From Diplosphaera chodatii (lineage: Eukaryota; Chlorophyta; Trebouxiophyceae; Prasiolales; Stichococcaceae): 64,000 nt of DNA. The stretch is taken from assembly GCA_032358165.1 (NCBI GenBank), contig JAALGY010000021.1, forward strand, positions 1,674,001 to 1,738,000. The letters run 5' to 3'. This document shows, in pieces, positions 28,438 through 41,025 of the stretch (positions are counted from its first letter, which is position 1; each line of letters starts with the position of its first letter). The position numbers and the translations under genes were made by a program. The notes below the pieces were generated by a model. It was not told the origin of the DNA. It ran no database searches and was given only the letters and a program-made list of their open reading frames with translations.

Positions 28438-31159
28438 ATGGCGGGCACAATTTCAACGTCGCTGTTCGGCCTCACGCTCGTGTTGGTGATGGCTGCCGCT
28501 GTCGCCGCGGCTGCCGGCCGAGAGGAGTCTACTATGCAATCTGAGGATTCGGAAGTGGTGAGCCTGTCACAGCAAATCACACACACTAAACCTCTGTTTC
28601 GGCCGTGGCGACCTCCATATCCCTGCAGTGTTGTGCGTTCCGCGGTACCGTCCTTTGTCTGCCTCGCCAGGTGTTCGAACTTCAGGCAATGCATGCATGC
28701 ATGCATGGGTTCGGACCGCGCCCGTGTGATGCTTGACCAATTGAACAACATGAAGTTAGTTCACATGCTGTGATGCGAAGCTGGTGAGGAGGGGTTGTCA
28801 ATGTTGCATGCCCACATGGGCGTCTTCCAAGACGCATGCTGGCTTCATATGGCAGGTCGCCAACGACGGCCGCTCCCTGAAGGCATGCAAGCCTGGATAT
28901 GGCCTGTACCGTGGCAATTGCTGGTGCAAGCCCGGGTGAGTCCGCATGCCACGGTTCCAGTGCTGCGGCGCGCGTGCTTGCGCCACGGCTGCAGGAGCTG
29001 ACTCGTCTGTTGCGGTGTGCAGGTATGGCTACAACTCGAAGAGGCGCACGTGCAACTACTGCCCGGTGCACTCTGCTGCCTTGTGTTCCGCACCTGCACC
29101 GCATACATATTGCCTTATTATCGGCGTGGAAGAGTGAAGCTGGCCACGGATGCCAACACCTGTGTGCAACAGGCACAAAATCATCGCATGGCACCTCGGC
29201 AAGCTTACTGACGTTTGATACTGTGTGCTTTGCAGTCTGGCTATTACAAGGCTGGCTATAATTTCCAGAAGTGCCAGAAGTGCCAGTCAGACTATCTCGT
29301 GGATGAGCCAATCCGCAGCAAGTGCCAGCGTGAGGCTTAGCATAGCACACTACAGGACACTTGCACAGTCAAGGCGGCAACAAAACATGGGCTCGACGTT
29401 GATGATGGCATGGATGCCAAGCTGTGTGCATGTTGCCTTTTGCAGCTCACTGCAAGAAGACCAACGATTTCAGCACTACATATTGGAAGGGCTACGTGGC
29501 CGGTAAGCAAGGACATAATGACCCCATCGTCCCCAGGCATGAGCGCCAAGTGCAATGTCATTCTGGCAGCTCACATGGACAGTAAACTCCACACCAGGCC
29601 ACTTCCTAGCAGATGATGTTGTTGACTTCCTCTGCAGTGGCGTACCCCACCTACTACTATGACTGGAATGGTTCTGGTGAGTGCCACTGCACGTGGGGTC
29701 TGGATCAAGCGCAAAGACCTTCATCCAGCTGACAGGTCTGCAGCATGCCGGATCTAAGCATGAAGCGACGCTGACATGGTAGTCTGCTGGTGGTGCAGGC
29801 TCCAAGAACTACAATGAATACAGTTCTGCGGCTGAGGTGAGCCTTCCACAGGCAGACTGTGTCTGCTTTGTACTGGCCTTGTGTCGCTCAGTCTTCGATG
29901 GTTGCCCTCAAGGGCAAGAAGTGAACCTGAGGCCTGCCTGTATCTGTGATATATACGCCTTGGATGTCCGCAGCTTTGAGGCATAGATCGGCATTCCTGC
30001 CCGTCCGACTATGGCATCACAGTGCCACGCATGCTGTTGCGCAGGTCTGCGAGTCCCTGAGGAGCGAGGGCTACGCCAACTATGTGCCGGCGATCATCCG
30101 GAGCTCTGACCGCAACGCCGTCAGCTTCCTGGCCCGCTTCCACTTCAAGTGCTTCCCAAGGGGCCACTATTATTGGGCGTGGAAGGCAAGTGCTCTCTGC
30201 ATCCTGCAAATGCGCCATCAAAGCCTATTTGCAATGATGCAGCCCCACATAGCCCAGCACCTTGAAACATATTGTCCACACCGACCTACAACAGCCTCCT
30301 CGATGGGCTTGCTACACAGCACAAGTGCATCGTGGTGTACACTAGCTACCAGTCATCATACTTGCAGAGCTGGAACGACAACTCGCTCAGTGGCTTTGGC
30401 GAGTGCGACCGCTGCCGCATCTCCGACGGCGTCGGGCAGCAGTACCGCGGCAGCAGGTCAGTAGCCATCTGGCCGTCGAGCGCCTGTTTAGTCACCTGCA
30501 TGCCTGCATGGTTGTCAACTGTTATGCACATTTGACCCTAAGCTTGGCGACACCACTAGCATGCAAAGTAGACTGTGTAGGTGTGTATAAGTGCGGTTCG
30601 GCATTGCTGGCCACCGCTCATGCTTAGCGGTAAAGCACCTGCGCCTTTTGTCGGCGCAGGTGCTTCCCGCAAGGTGGCTCTTCATGGAAGTACCCGGTCA
30701 TTTGCTCCAAGGGGTGAGCCTGCCTTGCTCTTCGCTGTCAAATGCACCTGTGAGATTTCCCTCAACGGCTCCTCAATAAAGAATGTCGTCGGTGCCTGTT
30801 CCATTTGCACACGCTGCTCTCTCAGATGCAAGTATGGCCTGAAGTCACAACGGCGCTGCGTGTGGTGTCGACAACCTCGGTGCCGTGGCTGCAGATGTGA
30901 CAAGTGGTGCCGCTCCTGCAACAACGGCAGGTGCGACGACTGCGAGCCGGGGTACACGTCAAACCGCTCCGGTGAGCACTGGGATCCAGCCGTGCTGCGC
31001 AATGTTGCTTGCATGTCCCTGGATCTGATGTCCTTTGAAGCCCTCAGAGTCTGCCGTGCAGGACAGCGGTCCCTGAGTCTGTGATCTGCTGTCTGACCCA
31101 CTACTTCTGGCGCAGGCGACTGCGTCAGGGACGCCTCGCCCTTCCGGGAGGACAAGTGA
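28438..31159 (+). CDS. Secreted Cys- and Tyr-rich protein, unknown family
   Basis: Twelve exons whose phases all agree (28438-28557, 28856-28935, 29023-29065, 29236-29329, 29446-29502, 29638-29676, 29799-29836, 30045-30185, 30320-30456, 30660-30713, 30826-30971, 31116-31159) give 330 residues. The start ATG is in a good context (GCCATGG) and opens a signal peptide, MAGTISTSLFGLTLVLVMAA. The mature protein has CxxC and CxC repeats (CWCKPGYGYNSKRRTCNYC, FQKCQKC, FGECDRCR) and a dense C-terminal block with CRGCRCDKWCRSCNNGRCDDC, somewhat like EGF or furin-type repeats. A Tyr-rich middle (YPTYYYDWNGSG) separates them. I recognise no named family. Cell-wall, matrix or metal-binding roles are guesses. 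The intron after 30185 begins GC (AAG|GCAAGT), a GC-AG intron. Confidence 0.72.
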
Positions 31160-31608
31160 CCGCACCGCGCCGGCAGGCTGGTGCACAAGACGCATGCAAA
31201 ACGGACTCAGGTACTGCCCTCGACCCAGCTGCGGCATGCTGGTGGCGGGGGTGAGTGGGATGGGCCCGTCAAGGCGCAACATCAATGGATACATGTCCCA
31301 CCACTACAAACTTTCCCGATGGGGCAACCTCTGCTGCTTGCCGATCAACACAAGGCACTGTGAACACGGCTGTTACCCTGTCAATTTGAAAGACACGGAA
31401 GCTGAGCTCGCTGCTGAAGCTCAGCAGATGAAGTGTGACTTGTTCGTGAACAACATCAGCATTCGATCGCACATGAGCAGGCAGCTGTGTACCTGCTCTG
31501 CTGTTGTCTGAGCGCACGCCACATGACAGACCTAAGCACTTCGTTGAGTGCATTCTCATGCATGATTGCGCATTTCACTTTTGGCTAGGCCCACATGGGG
31601 CGAAGCCT

Positions 31609-31613
31609 TGTAA
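31609..31613 (+). terminator. TGTAA polyadenylation signal candidate
   Basis: Plus-strand TGTAA about 450 nt downstream of the Cys-rich gene stop codon. Confidence 0.4.
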
Positions 31614-31768
31614 CTGCTGACGCTTTTACGGGCGGATCAGCCGCAAGCCCCTCCTGCCATGTACAGTGTTCCCAGTCCTCGACGCTGTCTCACATGTGCC
31701 CCCCTGCAGCAGTCCATGTGGTGTCCATCTCAGCGGGATACTCCACACAAGTAACACTGTCGATGGTG

Positions 31769-31773
31769 TTACA
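31769..31773 (-). terminator. TGTAA polyadenylation signal candidate (minus)
   Basis: TTACA on the plus strand, about 180 nt beyond the HAD gene stop codon on the minus strand. Confidence 0.45.
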
Positions 31774-31951
31774 GCAGCCCATGCATGTGAATCGCACGAC
31801 GCTCCATCCAGCAACAAATGCCAGCTAGTAAAGCTAAACTTGAAATAAAATAACATAAAAATTCATGAAATTTGAAATATTCATTTTCATTTAATCAATA
31901 AAATGAAGTGTGATGGCCTTGCACCGTGCGCTGACCAGGTTCACCTGTCCT

Positions 31952-34933
31952 CTATCGACTCAGAGTGGCGGACTCGTTCTGCAGGTCCACTGCTGACTCA
32001 GCATCGACTGCGCCCCCGCCGGTGCGGTTGCCGTCTGCATCTACCGGGTAGGGCGAGTTGACCCAGAAGCTTCCTGCACGACCCACATGACCTCTGAGCC
32101 CTTGTTGATCCAGTAGCTGGTGGACATGGCGGCGGCAACAGGCGTGGTCACTCCCTGCTGGACGAGCCAGCACGCTGCAGCCACCCTTGCGAGCAGCTGT
32201 GCTCAGCAGGGCAGTGACTGCAGTTGCCGACGCTGCGCTATGCCAGCTGCTCATGAGGGTGCGGTTGGGAGCACCGTGACATTTTCTGCACCTGGCGTCG
32301 TGAGGTCATGCAGCGAGAAGCGCTCGTCGGCGGCCTCGCCGATGCAGTCGAACACAGCGTCTGCGAGCGCAAAGTCCTCCTCCGCTGTGTAGCTGCTCTG
32401 TGTCACGACACACCTGCGTGCCGGCGCTGCCAACTCAGGCGCTGCAGACATTACGAATCCTTGACCGCTGATCTGTCAGTACTTAGAGATGCATATTCTG
32501 GAGGCGTCCGCATGGTGACGTCCCACATCCACATCAGCAGCGCGTGTGCAGCAGGGCACCCTGCGGCAGCACTTGCACTTGGCGTCTTGGCATGCAGGGG
32601 GTGGAAGCTGAGGCGCTGACCTCATGCCAGCAGCGCGTGCGGACCGCACGCCGATGTGGCTGTCCTCGATGACCACACACCTGCATCAGCGCAGCCAGAG
32701 CCTTGCCGGCAACGGTATGAACACAACACTCCTGCTCAAAATGCTGCAAGTCGCTGCAATGGGCTGGTTGCTGTGCTGCCAGAGGCCCTTGGGCGTATCT
32801 CGAGGGCAGCAGCGCCCTCTCAGACATCTGCCAAGGCGGTGAAAACACTCCCACTCCTTGTGCTGCTCCCCTGTTGGCTTCTCAATGTCTGGCTGATCTG
32901 ACGCCCACATGATGTGCAGCTCAAACCCCTTGTACACCCACCTGGCGGGGTTTGCACTCAGCTCTTTGTCGCGAGCAGGCAGTTCACGTGGTCTGTGGCG
33001 GGCTACTGTGCATAATGATCAGCTCAGGGTTGTGTCATCTACTTTCGACCATGTCATATACCTGGCGGGGTCCACGCCCAGCTCCTGCGCCGCCAGCAGG
33101 TAGATCGCGGGGTCCGGCTTCTTGGCGGGCACCATGTCGCCGGCAAACACGCGCATCTGCTTCGCCACATCCGCGCCCAGTAGCACGTCCACGATCGCCT
33201 GCACCGCACGCTCGTTAGACGTGGAGCACACCGCCACCTTCACGCCGGCGTCGATCGCCTCGCCTGCACGGAGCACGGCGGTGCATCAGGCCCCCGATAC
33301 GGCACACGTCAGCGGCACCGGCACCACTGGAGCCCCGGCCGCAGGGAGGAGGCCAGCAGCACGGCAAGTCCCCATGGTCACAGCACCAGCAGCGCCATGC
33401 TCGCAGGGCATCACATGCTTGGGGCTACAAGCAGCAGTCTGTGAGATGCTCTGGATAGACGGTTTTCATGTTCATTCCTTTAGCTAGTAAGATTGTTTCA
33501 ATTCTGCTAAGTATTTAATTGATTTTGTATTCCAGAGGGGCTCACGGACGAGGCGCTGGACGCCGGGCCGCAGCGGCATCGTGCCCCGCTGCACCATGTC
33601 CATGAAGATGTCCGTCTTCAGCTTGTGCAGCTCCGCCACCAGCGCCTTGCGCTCCCCCTCGTCCTGTGTACGTTCACACCCCTCATCTGCCCTAAACGGT
33701 CATCAGTTTCCTGATGTGCCACTGCTGTCACCAGCGCCTTATACAGCCCATGTCCTTTCCGGTGGCAATCCCGGTGGAGGGAGGTGCCATTTGAGCAGAT
33801 GCTGAACACAGGCCAGGGCCAAGACCATGTGGTGCAGTGGAGACGCCCAAGCAGGGCCACACTCCACAGTGCATCGTAGCATGCAGTGTGCAGGTTGAGG
33901 AAGGATACCACGTTGGCCATCAGCAACACCTTCATGGATTTGAAGGGCTCCTGATCCTCCACCTCCTGCAGTGCGCGCAGACCAAGGTCTGGTCGCATCG
34001 CATACGCGGAGATGCAGGTGCTCAGACAGCAAGACAGTGCGTCACAACCAAGCTGGTGACTCCTCTGTGGGACATCCCATGTCAGCTTGACATGCAACTG
34101 ACAAAACTGCCCGGTGTACCTTGAAGTAGCGCGTCATGCGTTCCTTCCCGCCGCCTGTCGTCAGCAGCTCGCCGTACTTCTCCACGCTCCACTCGTGGGG
34201 CAGCCCTGCAGCGGGCGGGGGCTGTGGATGTCGCATGGTGATGCACCACACGCCACGTGACCGTGTGGCCAGCATGGTGCATGGCGTGATCAGGCCAGCA
34301 TGCGTCCTCACCCTTCTGCTTGAAGGCCTCGTTGAATGCGACGCGATGGCCATCGCGCTCGGTGTCGCACAGCACGCCGTCGCAGTCCCAAAGCAGCGCC
34401 TGCGGAAACGGCATGCCGCTGATCAATGCTTCCGCTGACCAGATGTGTGGACCAGCCGAACGCCTGCCGTGAGGCTGCTGCTGCACAGCTGCCGGCACCC
34501 AGCTGCTGTGTCCGCAGATGCACACCATGCGTGCGTTGCAGCCAAAGCCAGGGCGGCTAACTGCCACACCAACTGGCTTGATGCAAATAACTCACTGTTT
34601 GCATGTGCATGAGCATGAGCCACGAACAAGACCATCACACGAAACGCATCGTTGGTCCGGGCCAGGCAGTACCTCGGGCTCATCAAAGTTGCGCAGGCTG
34701 CAGATCACCATCGCATGCGCTGGGGCCAGGCGCTGCATGTTGTGCTGCACGTGCAACCGTCGCTGCCGCTGCATGTAGCTGGATATGCAGCTGTCCATCC
34801 TGCCCTGGAGTTGAAGGCTTGTTGATCCCTTGCATGATCTGGCAGTCGAAACAATGAGGCTGCTTGCACGGTTGCGACCCGCAGCATGGCAAGGGGCACA
34901 ACGCAGCAGAGTCTGGTCAAGCAGGGTTTGCAT
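31952..34933 (-). CDS. CbbY-like HAD-superfamily phosphatase, probably plastid-targeted
   Basis: Exon 1 (34933-34673) encodes a transit-peptide-like leader, MQTLLDQTLLRCAPCHAAGR, rich in Arg, Ser and Ala, ending FDEPE in phase 0. Exon 2 (34399-34312) joins with ALLWDCDGVLCDTERDGHRV, the HAD nucleophile motif I (DxDGV). Later exons carry YGELLTTGGGKERMTRYFK, KVAVCSTSNERAVQAIV (motif II), MVPAKKPDPAIYLLAAQELG (motif III Lys), VIEDSHIGVRSARAAGMR (motif IV) and SYTAEEDFALADAVFDCIGE. The last exon is 32073-31952. The order matches land-plant CbbY-like chloroplast proteins (At4g39970 and relatives). CbbY enzymes dephosphorylate sugar bisphosphates, for example xylulose-1,5-bisphosphate, an inhibitor of Rubisco. 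Which substrate this one uses is inferred only. Confidence 0.88.
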
Positions 34934-36268
34934 GTCGGTGTCTTCACAGGCGATGCAGTGCTGGCAAATGCACTGCTGTCCTGGTGAAGATTGGTAAGCT
35001 CCTATGCAAGTGGTCAGCCGTCCAGATCACCTCCTGGAATTTGGCAAAAACAAGGCGCAATTGTACCAGTGTTCGACTGCTGGGGCCTCACTCATATAGG
35101 AGCTGGTGGTCGTGTGGAACGTGCGGCAAGCTAGTAACAGATTATCATAACGCATGATCACTGGGCAGATGGACCCAGCATCCTCAGCCCTGTGCTGGCT
35201 ATACGGGAAAGTACCGCTAAAGTCCCCAGGGCTGCGCCAGTACAGCAGGCCACGATGTCCGGGCATGTTGGGCCGGTGAACGCACGTAAAAGGGGACTGT
35301 CACCAACAGCATCAGTGCAGTACGCAGTCAAAGCTGGGAGGAGCGGGCAAAGATACCGTGTGTTACAGTCACCCTGCCCAAAAGGCATTCTCAAGAAACC
35401 TGGCAGTAACATGCGCTATCTTCGTCCATGAGCAGCAGCGCAGTGTGCGGCGACATGCTCCTAGTCGATTCTTGATTCCCATGCCCGCGGACATGGAGCA
35501 GCGGCAGGCGTTGCCGCCAGCGTTGGGCTCCTACATGTCTGGTGACCACCAAGGAGCCGGCGCGCAGCAGCGCCTCAGCCCAGCGGAAGCCAAGCCCAAG
35601 AAGTCCTACGCTCGTTCCAGTAAACGGGGAGGAGCGCCAGTCTTTTGTCAGGCACGTTCCCTACCCCCGCTGAAGGCAATGTTGACCTGTCCGATACCCG
35701 GGTGCTGCGCTGAAAGCGGTATAAGCTCGGTCTGCCCGCCATCGGGTTAGAACTGAGGCCTAGCTGCGGCATCAGATGTTGTACACAGGCGCTGAGGTGC
35801 TCTCGGCCGGACCCGTGACTGTTGAAGTACGTCCCTGTGCTGGAGACGTCAGCGGAGAACTCAGCAGCGGCCAATCGCCGTACCACTTGTGTACGCTGCA
35901 AAGTGCGTCGCCGGCAGTTTGTACCTGCAGCTTGCCGCGGCGTGGCCGGGTATTGGGCCCCGCGGTCCGCCCTGGGATGGAGGTCCCAGTACTACACTGA
36001 CTTCAAGGCGCAGCTGGTTATCACTTTCCCATTTTTGATTTGCGCCGCCATACCAAACGCCCGGTGCAGCGTCGCGCCGCAGCCCGCTGCGTCGCCGTTG
36101 CCTGCGCGGAGCGTGGCCTTGCTGATAACAGGCGGCAACCTTGCCGCCCTGGGCGTTTGCCCGGACGAGTTAGTCAGATCGAAGTGGTGATCAGTGCCCA
36201 CTGGCCGGCCGCCTCGTCATGCTCGGCCTGTAACAGCCAGCAGCTGGCGCTTGGGCCGCTGCCCGCCA
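34934..36268. promoter_or_regulatory. Divergent upstream region of HAD and SBP-box genes
   Basis: About 1.3 kb. A plus-strand frame from ATG 35481 (MPADMEQRQALPPALGSYMS) may be a first exon of the SBP gene, ending before a GTAAAC donor near 35621, but I could not confirm how it joins the next exon. The rest shows no coding signal and is taken as promoter and 5' UTR. Confidence 0.45.
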
Positions 36269-39200
36269 TGTCGGGCGGCCGCAGCGGCCAGGGGCAGGCC
36301 CGCATCCTGTGCAAGGTCGGGTGTTGCCGGAACTGTCTGGCAGCCTTGGTGGCGCTGCACCTGGCCATGCAGCACCGAACCGTGGCTGCTCGCCTGATGG
36401 CCCGGGCTGCTGGGGCGTGGGCAGGCTGTTGCGTTGCAGGCTGCCCATTGTCTGCGGTTTCACAACCAGTCTGCACGGTGCTTGGCTGCCAAGCAGCCAT
36501 GCTCACGCTGCCCTCATCCACGCAGGTGGAGGGCTGCGGCCGAGATCTGGCGGAGGAGAAGGACTACTACCGGCGCTACAAGGTGTGCCAGGCGCACGCG
36601 AGCGACCCGTGCGTCGTCGTGCGCGGCACGCAGCAGCGCTTCTGCCAGCAGTGCGGCACCTTCCACGCCGTCTCCGAGTTCGATCTGGACAAGCGGTGAG
36701 CGCCACGCGGTCCGGCCGCTGCGTGGCCTCCTGTCTTGCCCCTGCTGCTGGACTGCGCGTGGTTGCCGCTGCAGCCACCATGTTCGACAGGGGTTGCACA
36801 GATGCTGCACCTGAGCGGCAGTGCTCTGCCGGCCAGCCCCTTCCCGAAAGCTGCTGAGCACTGCAGCTCCAGCTCATCGTGATCTGCAGTCCTGAGAGCA
36901 AGCACTTTGAAAGTTGTCCCGCAACCATGCCGCAGGAGCTGCCGCCATGCGCTGTCGCTGCACAACATCAAGCGCCGGAAGCGCGCGCCCGACGGCGGCG
37001 CGGGCAGCGGCGGCGCGGCGTCGGGCGGCTCGCAAAGGCGGAGATCCGCGTACAACGCGTCCGGCGGCGACCCGGCGGCTGCCAAGGGGCTGGACACCGA
37101 CGGCAGGTGTGTTGAACACATCTGAAGCCTGTAACAAACACAGGCCCCAACCAAGTCAACCTGACATCTCCTGACAGCGCTGCTTCGACTTGGTCTCAGA
37201 GGCACAGTCAAGAGTGGGCTGAAGATCGGCGTGCTTAGAGCCTTGGGCGTCCTCCAGCTGTCCGATGCCACAGTTGAGGGTGACACGAGGGTTTGGCCTC
37301 CTCGTGCAGTGGGGACGACCCGCGGCTTGATGCCGCTGCACGGTTCGAGGCCGTGGCTGCTGCCCTGCGCCGCGGCGAGGGCCTGCACGGGCTGCTGCCC
37401 CAGGGTGCGCCTGGAGCAGGTGCTAGTCATGACGCCCTGAAATGTTCTGACAGCCACAGCGCATGGTGTGCTCCAAGTGGCACCTCTGGCGGCTGACAAC
37501 AGTAGCAGCAGACAAGCACAGCATCTGTGGCTTGTGGTCCGTGCATCCAGCCTTGCCATTCTTACCACAGGCATCTTTTCGGAGGCCACACCACTGTGCT
37601 AGTCTAAGATGGTTGCACTGCTTCTGCACAGGTGCATACCCGCACACGAGCCTGGGTACCAGCAGCCTGCCGCCCCGGTGGCGCGTGCCGGCACTGGAGC
37701 GCGCGTCCGGCAGCTCGGGCGGCAGCGGTGACGCAACGCTCTTCCGCTCCGTCAGGTGCGGTCTGCGGGTGTTGGTGGCTGACCCTGCCACGTGGATGCG
37801 CATCCGCCTGCACTGCCGACGCATGCTGCCTCATGCAGCTGCTGCACCTTTGACTCTCAAGGGTGGAGTCACAAGGCCCAAAATCCATCGCCCTTCCTCG
37901 CAGCGATGACCCAGCTGATGCACGGGCAGCAGCCGCCGCAGCAGTTGCTGCCGGGTTCCTGCCCCCTTCGGCGCTGCCACCAGGATACAAGTGCGTCCAG
38001 GGTTTTCACACTCAAACTCAGACCTCACCAGATGTAACTTCAGCTGCTGTGCACATCTGCTGTGACATGGGGCTGTCATGTGAGCACATCTGCCGTGTGC
38101 TGCAGCGGCGGGAGTGCGCAGTACCCAGCCAGCCGCCTGCTGACGTCCTCCGCCCCGCAGCAGACCATGGCGGAGCTGATGGCGGAGATCGCCGCCAATG
38201 AGTATGCCGCCAGCGGCGGCGGCAACCCGCTGGTGCAGCGCGCGGCGCAGGTGACGCAGCTGCCACACCGCCCTCCTGCTCACTCCACCACTGTTGCACA
38301 CTTCGTACAGCTGGATCCCTGGGCAGACCATTGTGCTGCTGCAGGGCCTGGCCCTCGGTTTTCACCTCTGTGGGTGTAGACATACACATCGTGATCTGCT
38401 ACCCTGTTGCTTCTCAACAGGTGGCAGCTGCCGCTGCGGCTGCAGCGTCCGGAGGCCCTTCAGCAGACGCTGGCGCTGCTCAGGTCAGCCTGCTGACTTT
38501 ACAGCTGTGAACCTATCTTCCCATGCGCACTCTCGCCCAGTAGCTGCTGGCGATCTATGGCTTGTTGCATGCATGCCTGCGATGCGACTCACAGGTGACA
38601 TGGCGGGTGCGCATCGGTGAATGGTCCACAATGCCTGCTGCCATGTCCGTTGCCAGGCGCTGACGCCGGAGGACTACACCGCGATCGTGGCGGCGGCGAT
38701 GGCGGCGCAGGCGCAGCAGCCGCACATGCAGGCGGCCGCGGAGCAGGCGGCAGGGCGGCAGGGCGAGGAGGCCGCGGCCGCCGCCGGCGGCAGCCCGCTG
38801 CGTCGCGGCTCAGGGGAGCGGAAGCAGGAAGCGGGAGCTGCAGCCACGCCACCCCGCCCCCAGGCCATGGTCACCATGGAGCTGGTGCGCAGCTGGCCCA
38901 GCTCGCTGTCAGTGAAAACTTTCATGGAATGTTTTCATGGTGTATCAGTAGTGGCAAGGGCCGCACCTGCTTCTGTCTCACTTGGCCCGGTGGTGGTTGT
39001 GAACCGTCCACCTTGGCGGTCGGCTCAGACTGTCTCCACCTGCTGCAGACGGAGCACGAGGCTGAGCTGATCCGGGCGCACCGGGCGCGCACGTCCAACA
39101 GCACGCGCGCGCTGACGGACGTGGCCGCCTCGCTGCAGCTGCTGTCCGGCGCCGGCGGGTCGGGCGAGGCCAGCGCCTCTGCCGGCGACAACAGGTGACT

Positions 39201-39837
39201 GGCCCTGTAGCCTACTGGCGCATCACCGCTGCGGTTGGGGATGGATATGCCAGCTCTGGCATGGCTTTATGCATGATGACATCAGACTCGGTACAAACGA
39301 TAACAGAGGCCTGTGCAACCTGCTGGAGTTGTAGGGCTTACCTGCTCTGACCCTCTTGTTTACCTGCTGCAGCCTGCGAAGGAGCTCCGCCTTCCAGCCA
39401 TATGGCGGGCGCAACACGCCGCCGCCCACCTCCGCGGCTGCTGCCCCCGTCGCCCCTGGCGGCAGCCAATGGCCCCTGGACGTGCTGCAGCTGGGCCTGG
39501 CTCGAGCCGCAGCGGTGCGCCAGCCTGTCGGAGACTCAGCTGTGATGTTTTCCTATGTGCTCCAGGCGCAATCGCTGTGCCGGGCAGCCGGCCCCGTAGC
39601 ATGTGAAGTCTGCAGTTCAGCAGCAGAACTTCAATGCCAGCATGACACTGCTGCACCATGGTCTATCTGTTTCTGCGTGTACATAGTATAGTGAACCTTT
39701 TTCTCATTATCCCCCTGCCACAGGCGCGCAACGACCCCAACGCGGTGCAGGCGATGGCCGACGCCATCCGGCGGCAGGTGCCGTCGGGGGACCTGTGGCA
39801 CGCCGCCATCATGCAGGTGGGCCATAACACCTTATAA
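36269..39837 (+). CDS. SBP-box (SQUAMOSA promoter-binding) transcription factor
   Basis: The SBP DNA-binding domain is spread over three exons. It begins ILCK at 36315, then exon 36525-36695 (VEGCGRDLAEEKDYYRRYKV ... QRFCQQCGTFHAVSEFD) and exon 36936-37106 (SCRHALSLHNIKRRKRAPDG). All eight zinc ligands are visible (C, C, C, H for the first site; C, C, H, C for the second), as is the basic nuclear signal KRRKR. The domain is specific to green plants and algae and binds GTAC cores; the best-studied algal member is the copper regulator CRR1. Downstream exons (37310-37404, 37632 on, 37905 on, 38162-38252, 38657 on, 39050-39194, 39372 on, 39723 on) are Ala/Gln-rich. I see no ankyrin repeats. The stop at 39835-39837 assumes no intron after ATCATGCAG. 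The start is uncertain: ATG 36269 is the nearest in frame, and an upstream exon is possible. Confidence 0.82.
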
Positions 39838-41025
39838 TATGGTTAACTTTATCAGCTACATACAATTTATATTTTAGTGGTTATTTGCAATAAACACTAC
39901 CACAAAAAGTAATTCGTAAAACAACACGCTCAGACTGTGGCTACTCCCATCTGGGTGCAGCTCTGGTGCTTCGTTAGTGCTGGCAGATGTGCTCAACCTT
40001 CGTGCCCATCGTACCTGTCGCAGAGCAGGCTGTGTTGTCGCCAGTCCGCCTGAGCCGAAACCGCTCTGCTGTGCAGCCGCAGGCGCAGGGACCGCCGTCC
40101 GCCTCCAAGCCGTCGTCTTGAGAGCTCGCGCTGGCAGAAGGGGCCACTTGGAGCGCACTGCAATGCGGAGCAACAGCAGGCAGCAGGCGAGGTCTCAAGG
40201 CGCGACCGCGGGAGCACACAGAGTACTGGGCGGCAGCCACAGCAGCCTCTGAATGCACGCTGAATGGAACTGCCCGGATGTTGTGGCGTCAAGCTGCGGC
40301 TGCTGCAGCATGCAGCCGTGCGCCGGTTAGATGCACCAGAGAATCACACACATATCACCACCCTGGTATGGTAGTGCCAGGGTGTCGGCTGGACGGCAGC
40401 GCTCATGCCCGTGTGGGGTCCAGATGCACCGGATCTGTGTCCACCCACCCTGCCGAGGCAGCTCCCGGCCAGCTGCCACATGAGACTGGGTGGGTGCTCG
40501 CTGCTGGTGTGTCTGGGCTCTGCATCCTGCATCCGCCTGCCGATGGTCGCAGCACCATTATTGGTTAAGCACGCTGCCTGCCCAAGCGTCAATGTGAGCC
40601 ATCAGCTCCATCAGAGGTGTCAGTCAGATTGATGTGCAGCCCCTGCTCAGCAGTCCTGTCGAATACGCATTGCTCACGGGCAGCCCCCGTTTCAGTGGGG
40701 CATTGCACCGGAGCTGACCGCATTTTTTGCATGAGAGGGTATACAAGCCATGGTTTACAATACGTAAGAGCACTACAGGCAACATGCCACCGTCTCATGC
40801 TACATGCAGCGGTCAAGGGCCTGTGCACTTCTGCACCAACCATCAGTAAGGCGGCAGTCATATTCATAGCCACCCCAGTCAGGCACGATTTCTGGGATTA
40901 CAACACCTATGCAGATTTACAGCTGGTGCCCATGATTGGCAAGCAGCTGATACGCGAGTGCACCATACTGAACACCAATAGCTGTCGTGGTCGATATACA
41001 ACCAGGCCGCGGGCATCAGCACCCC
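39838..41025. other. Convergent intergenic region
   Basis: Between the SBP gene (+) and the R3H/G-patch gene (-). An AT-rich island covers about 39831-39925. A minus-strand frame at 39874-40173 resembles a mitochondrial presequence but lacks an ATG. Minus-strand TGTAA signals lie at 40898 and 40917. Confidence 0.4.
40917..40921 (-). terminator. TGTAA polyadenylation signal candidate (minus)
   Basis: TTACA on the plus strand about 105 nt beyond the stop of the R3H/G-patch gene. A second copy is at 40898-40902. Confidence 0.5.

Larger units (their letters stand above)
31160..31951. other. Convergent intergenic region with AT-rich island
   Basis: Lies between the stops of the Cys-rich gene (+) and the HAD gene (-). 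It holds a plus TGTAA at 31609, a minus TGTAA at 31769 and a strikingly AT-rich stretch at about 31837-31915. No coding exon was seen. Confidence 0.5.

Noticed and set aside
28684..28706. TGCATGCATGCATGCATG simple repeat, also TGCATG runs near 23300
   Set aside because: Low-complexity intron sequence with no sign of function.
39874..40173. Minus-strand frame resembling a mitochondrial presequence (RRLSTSAS near its middle)
   Set aside because: It has no ATG start, no supported splice to a downstream exon, and any continuation would run under the SBP gene on the other strand.
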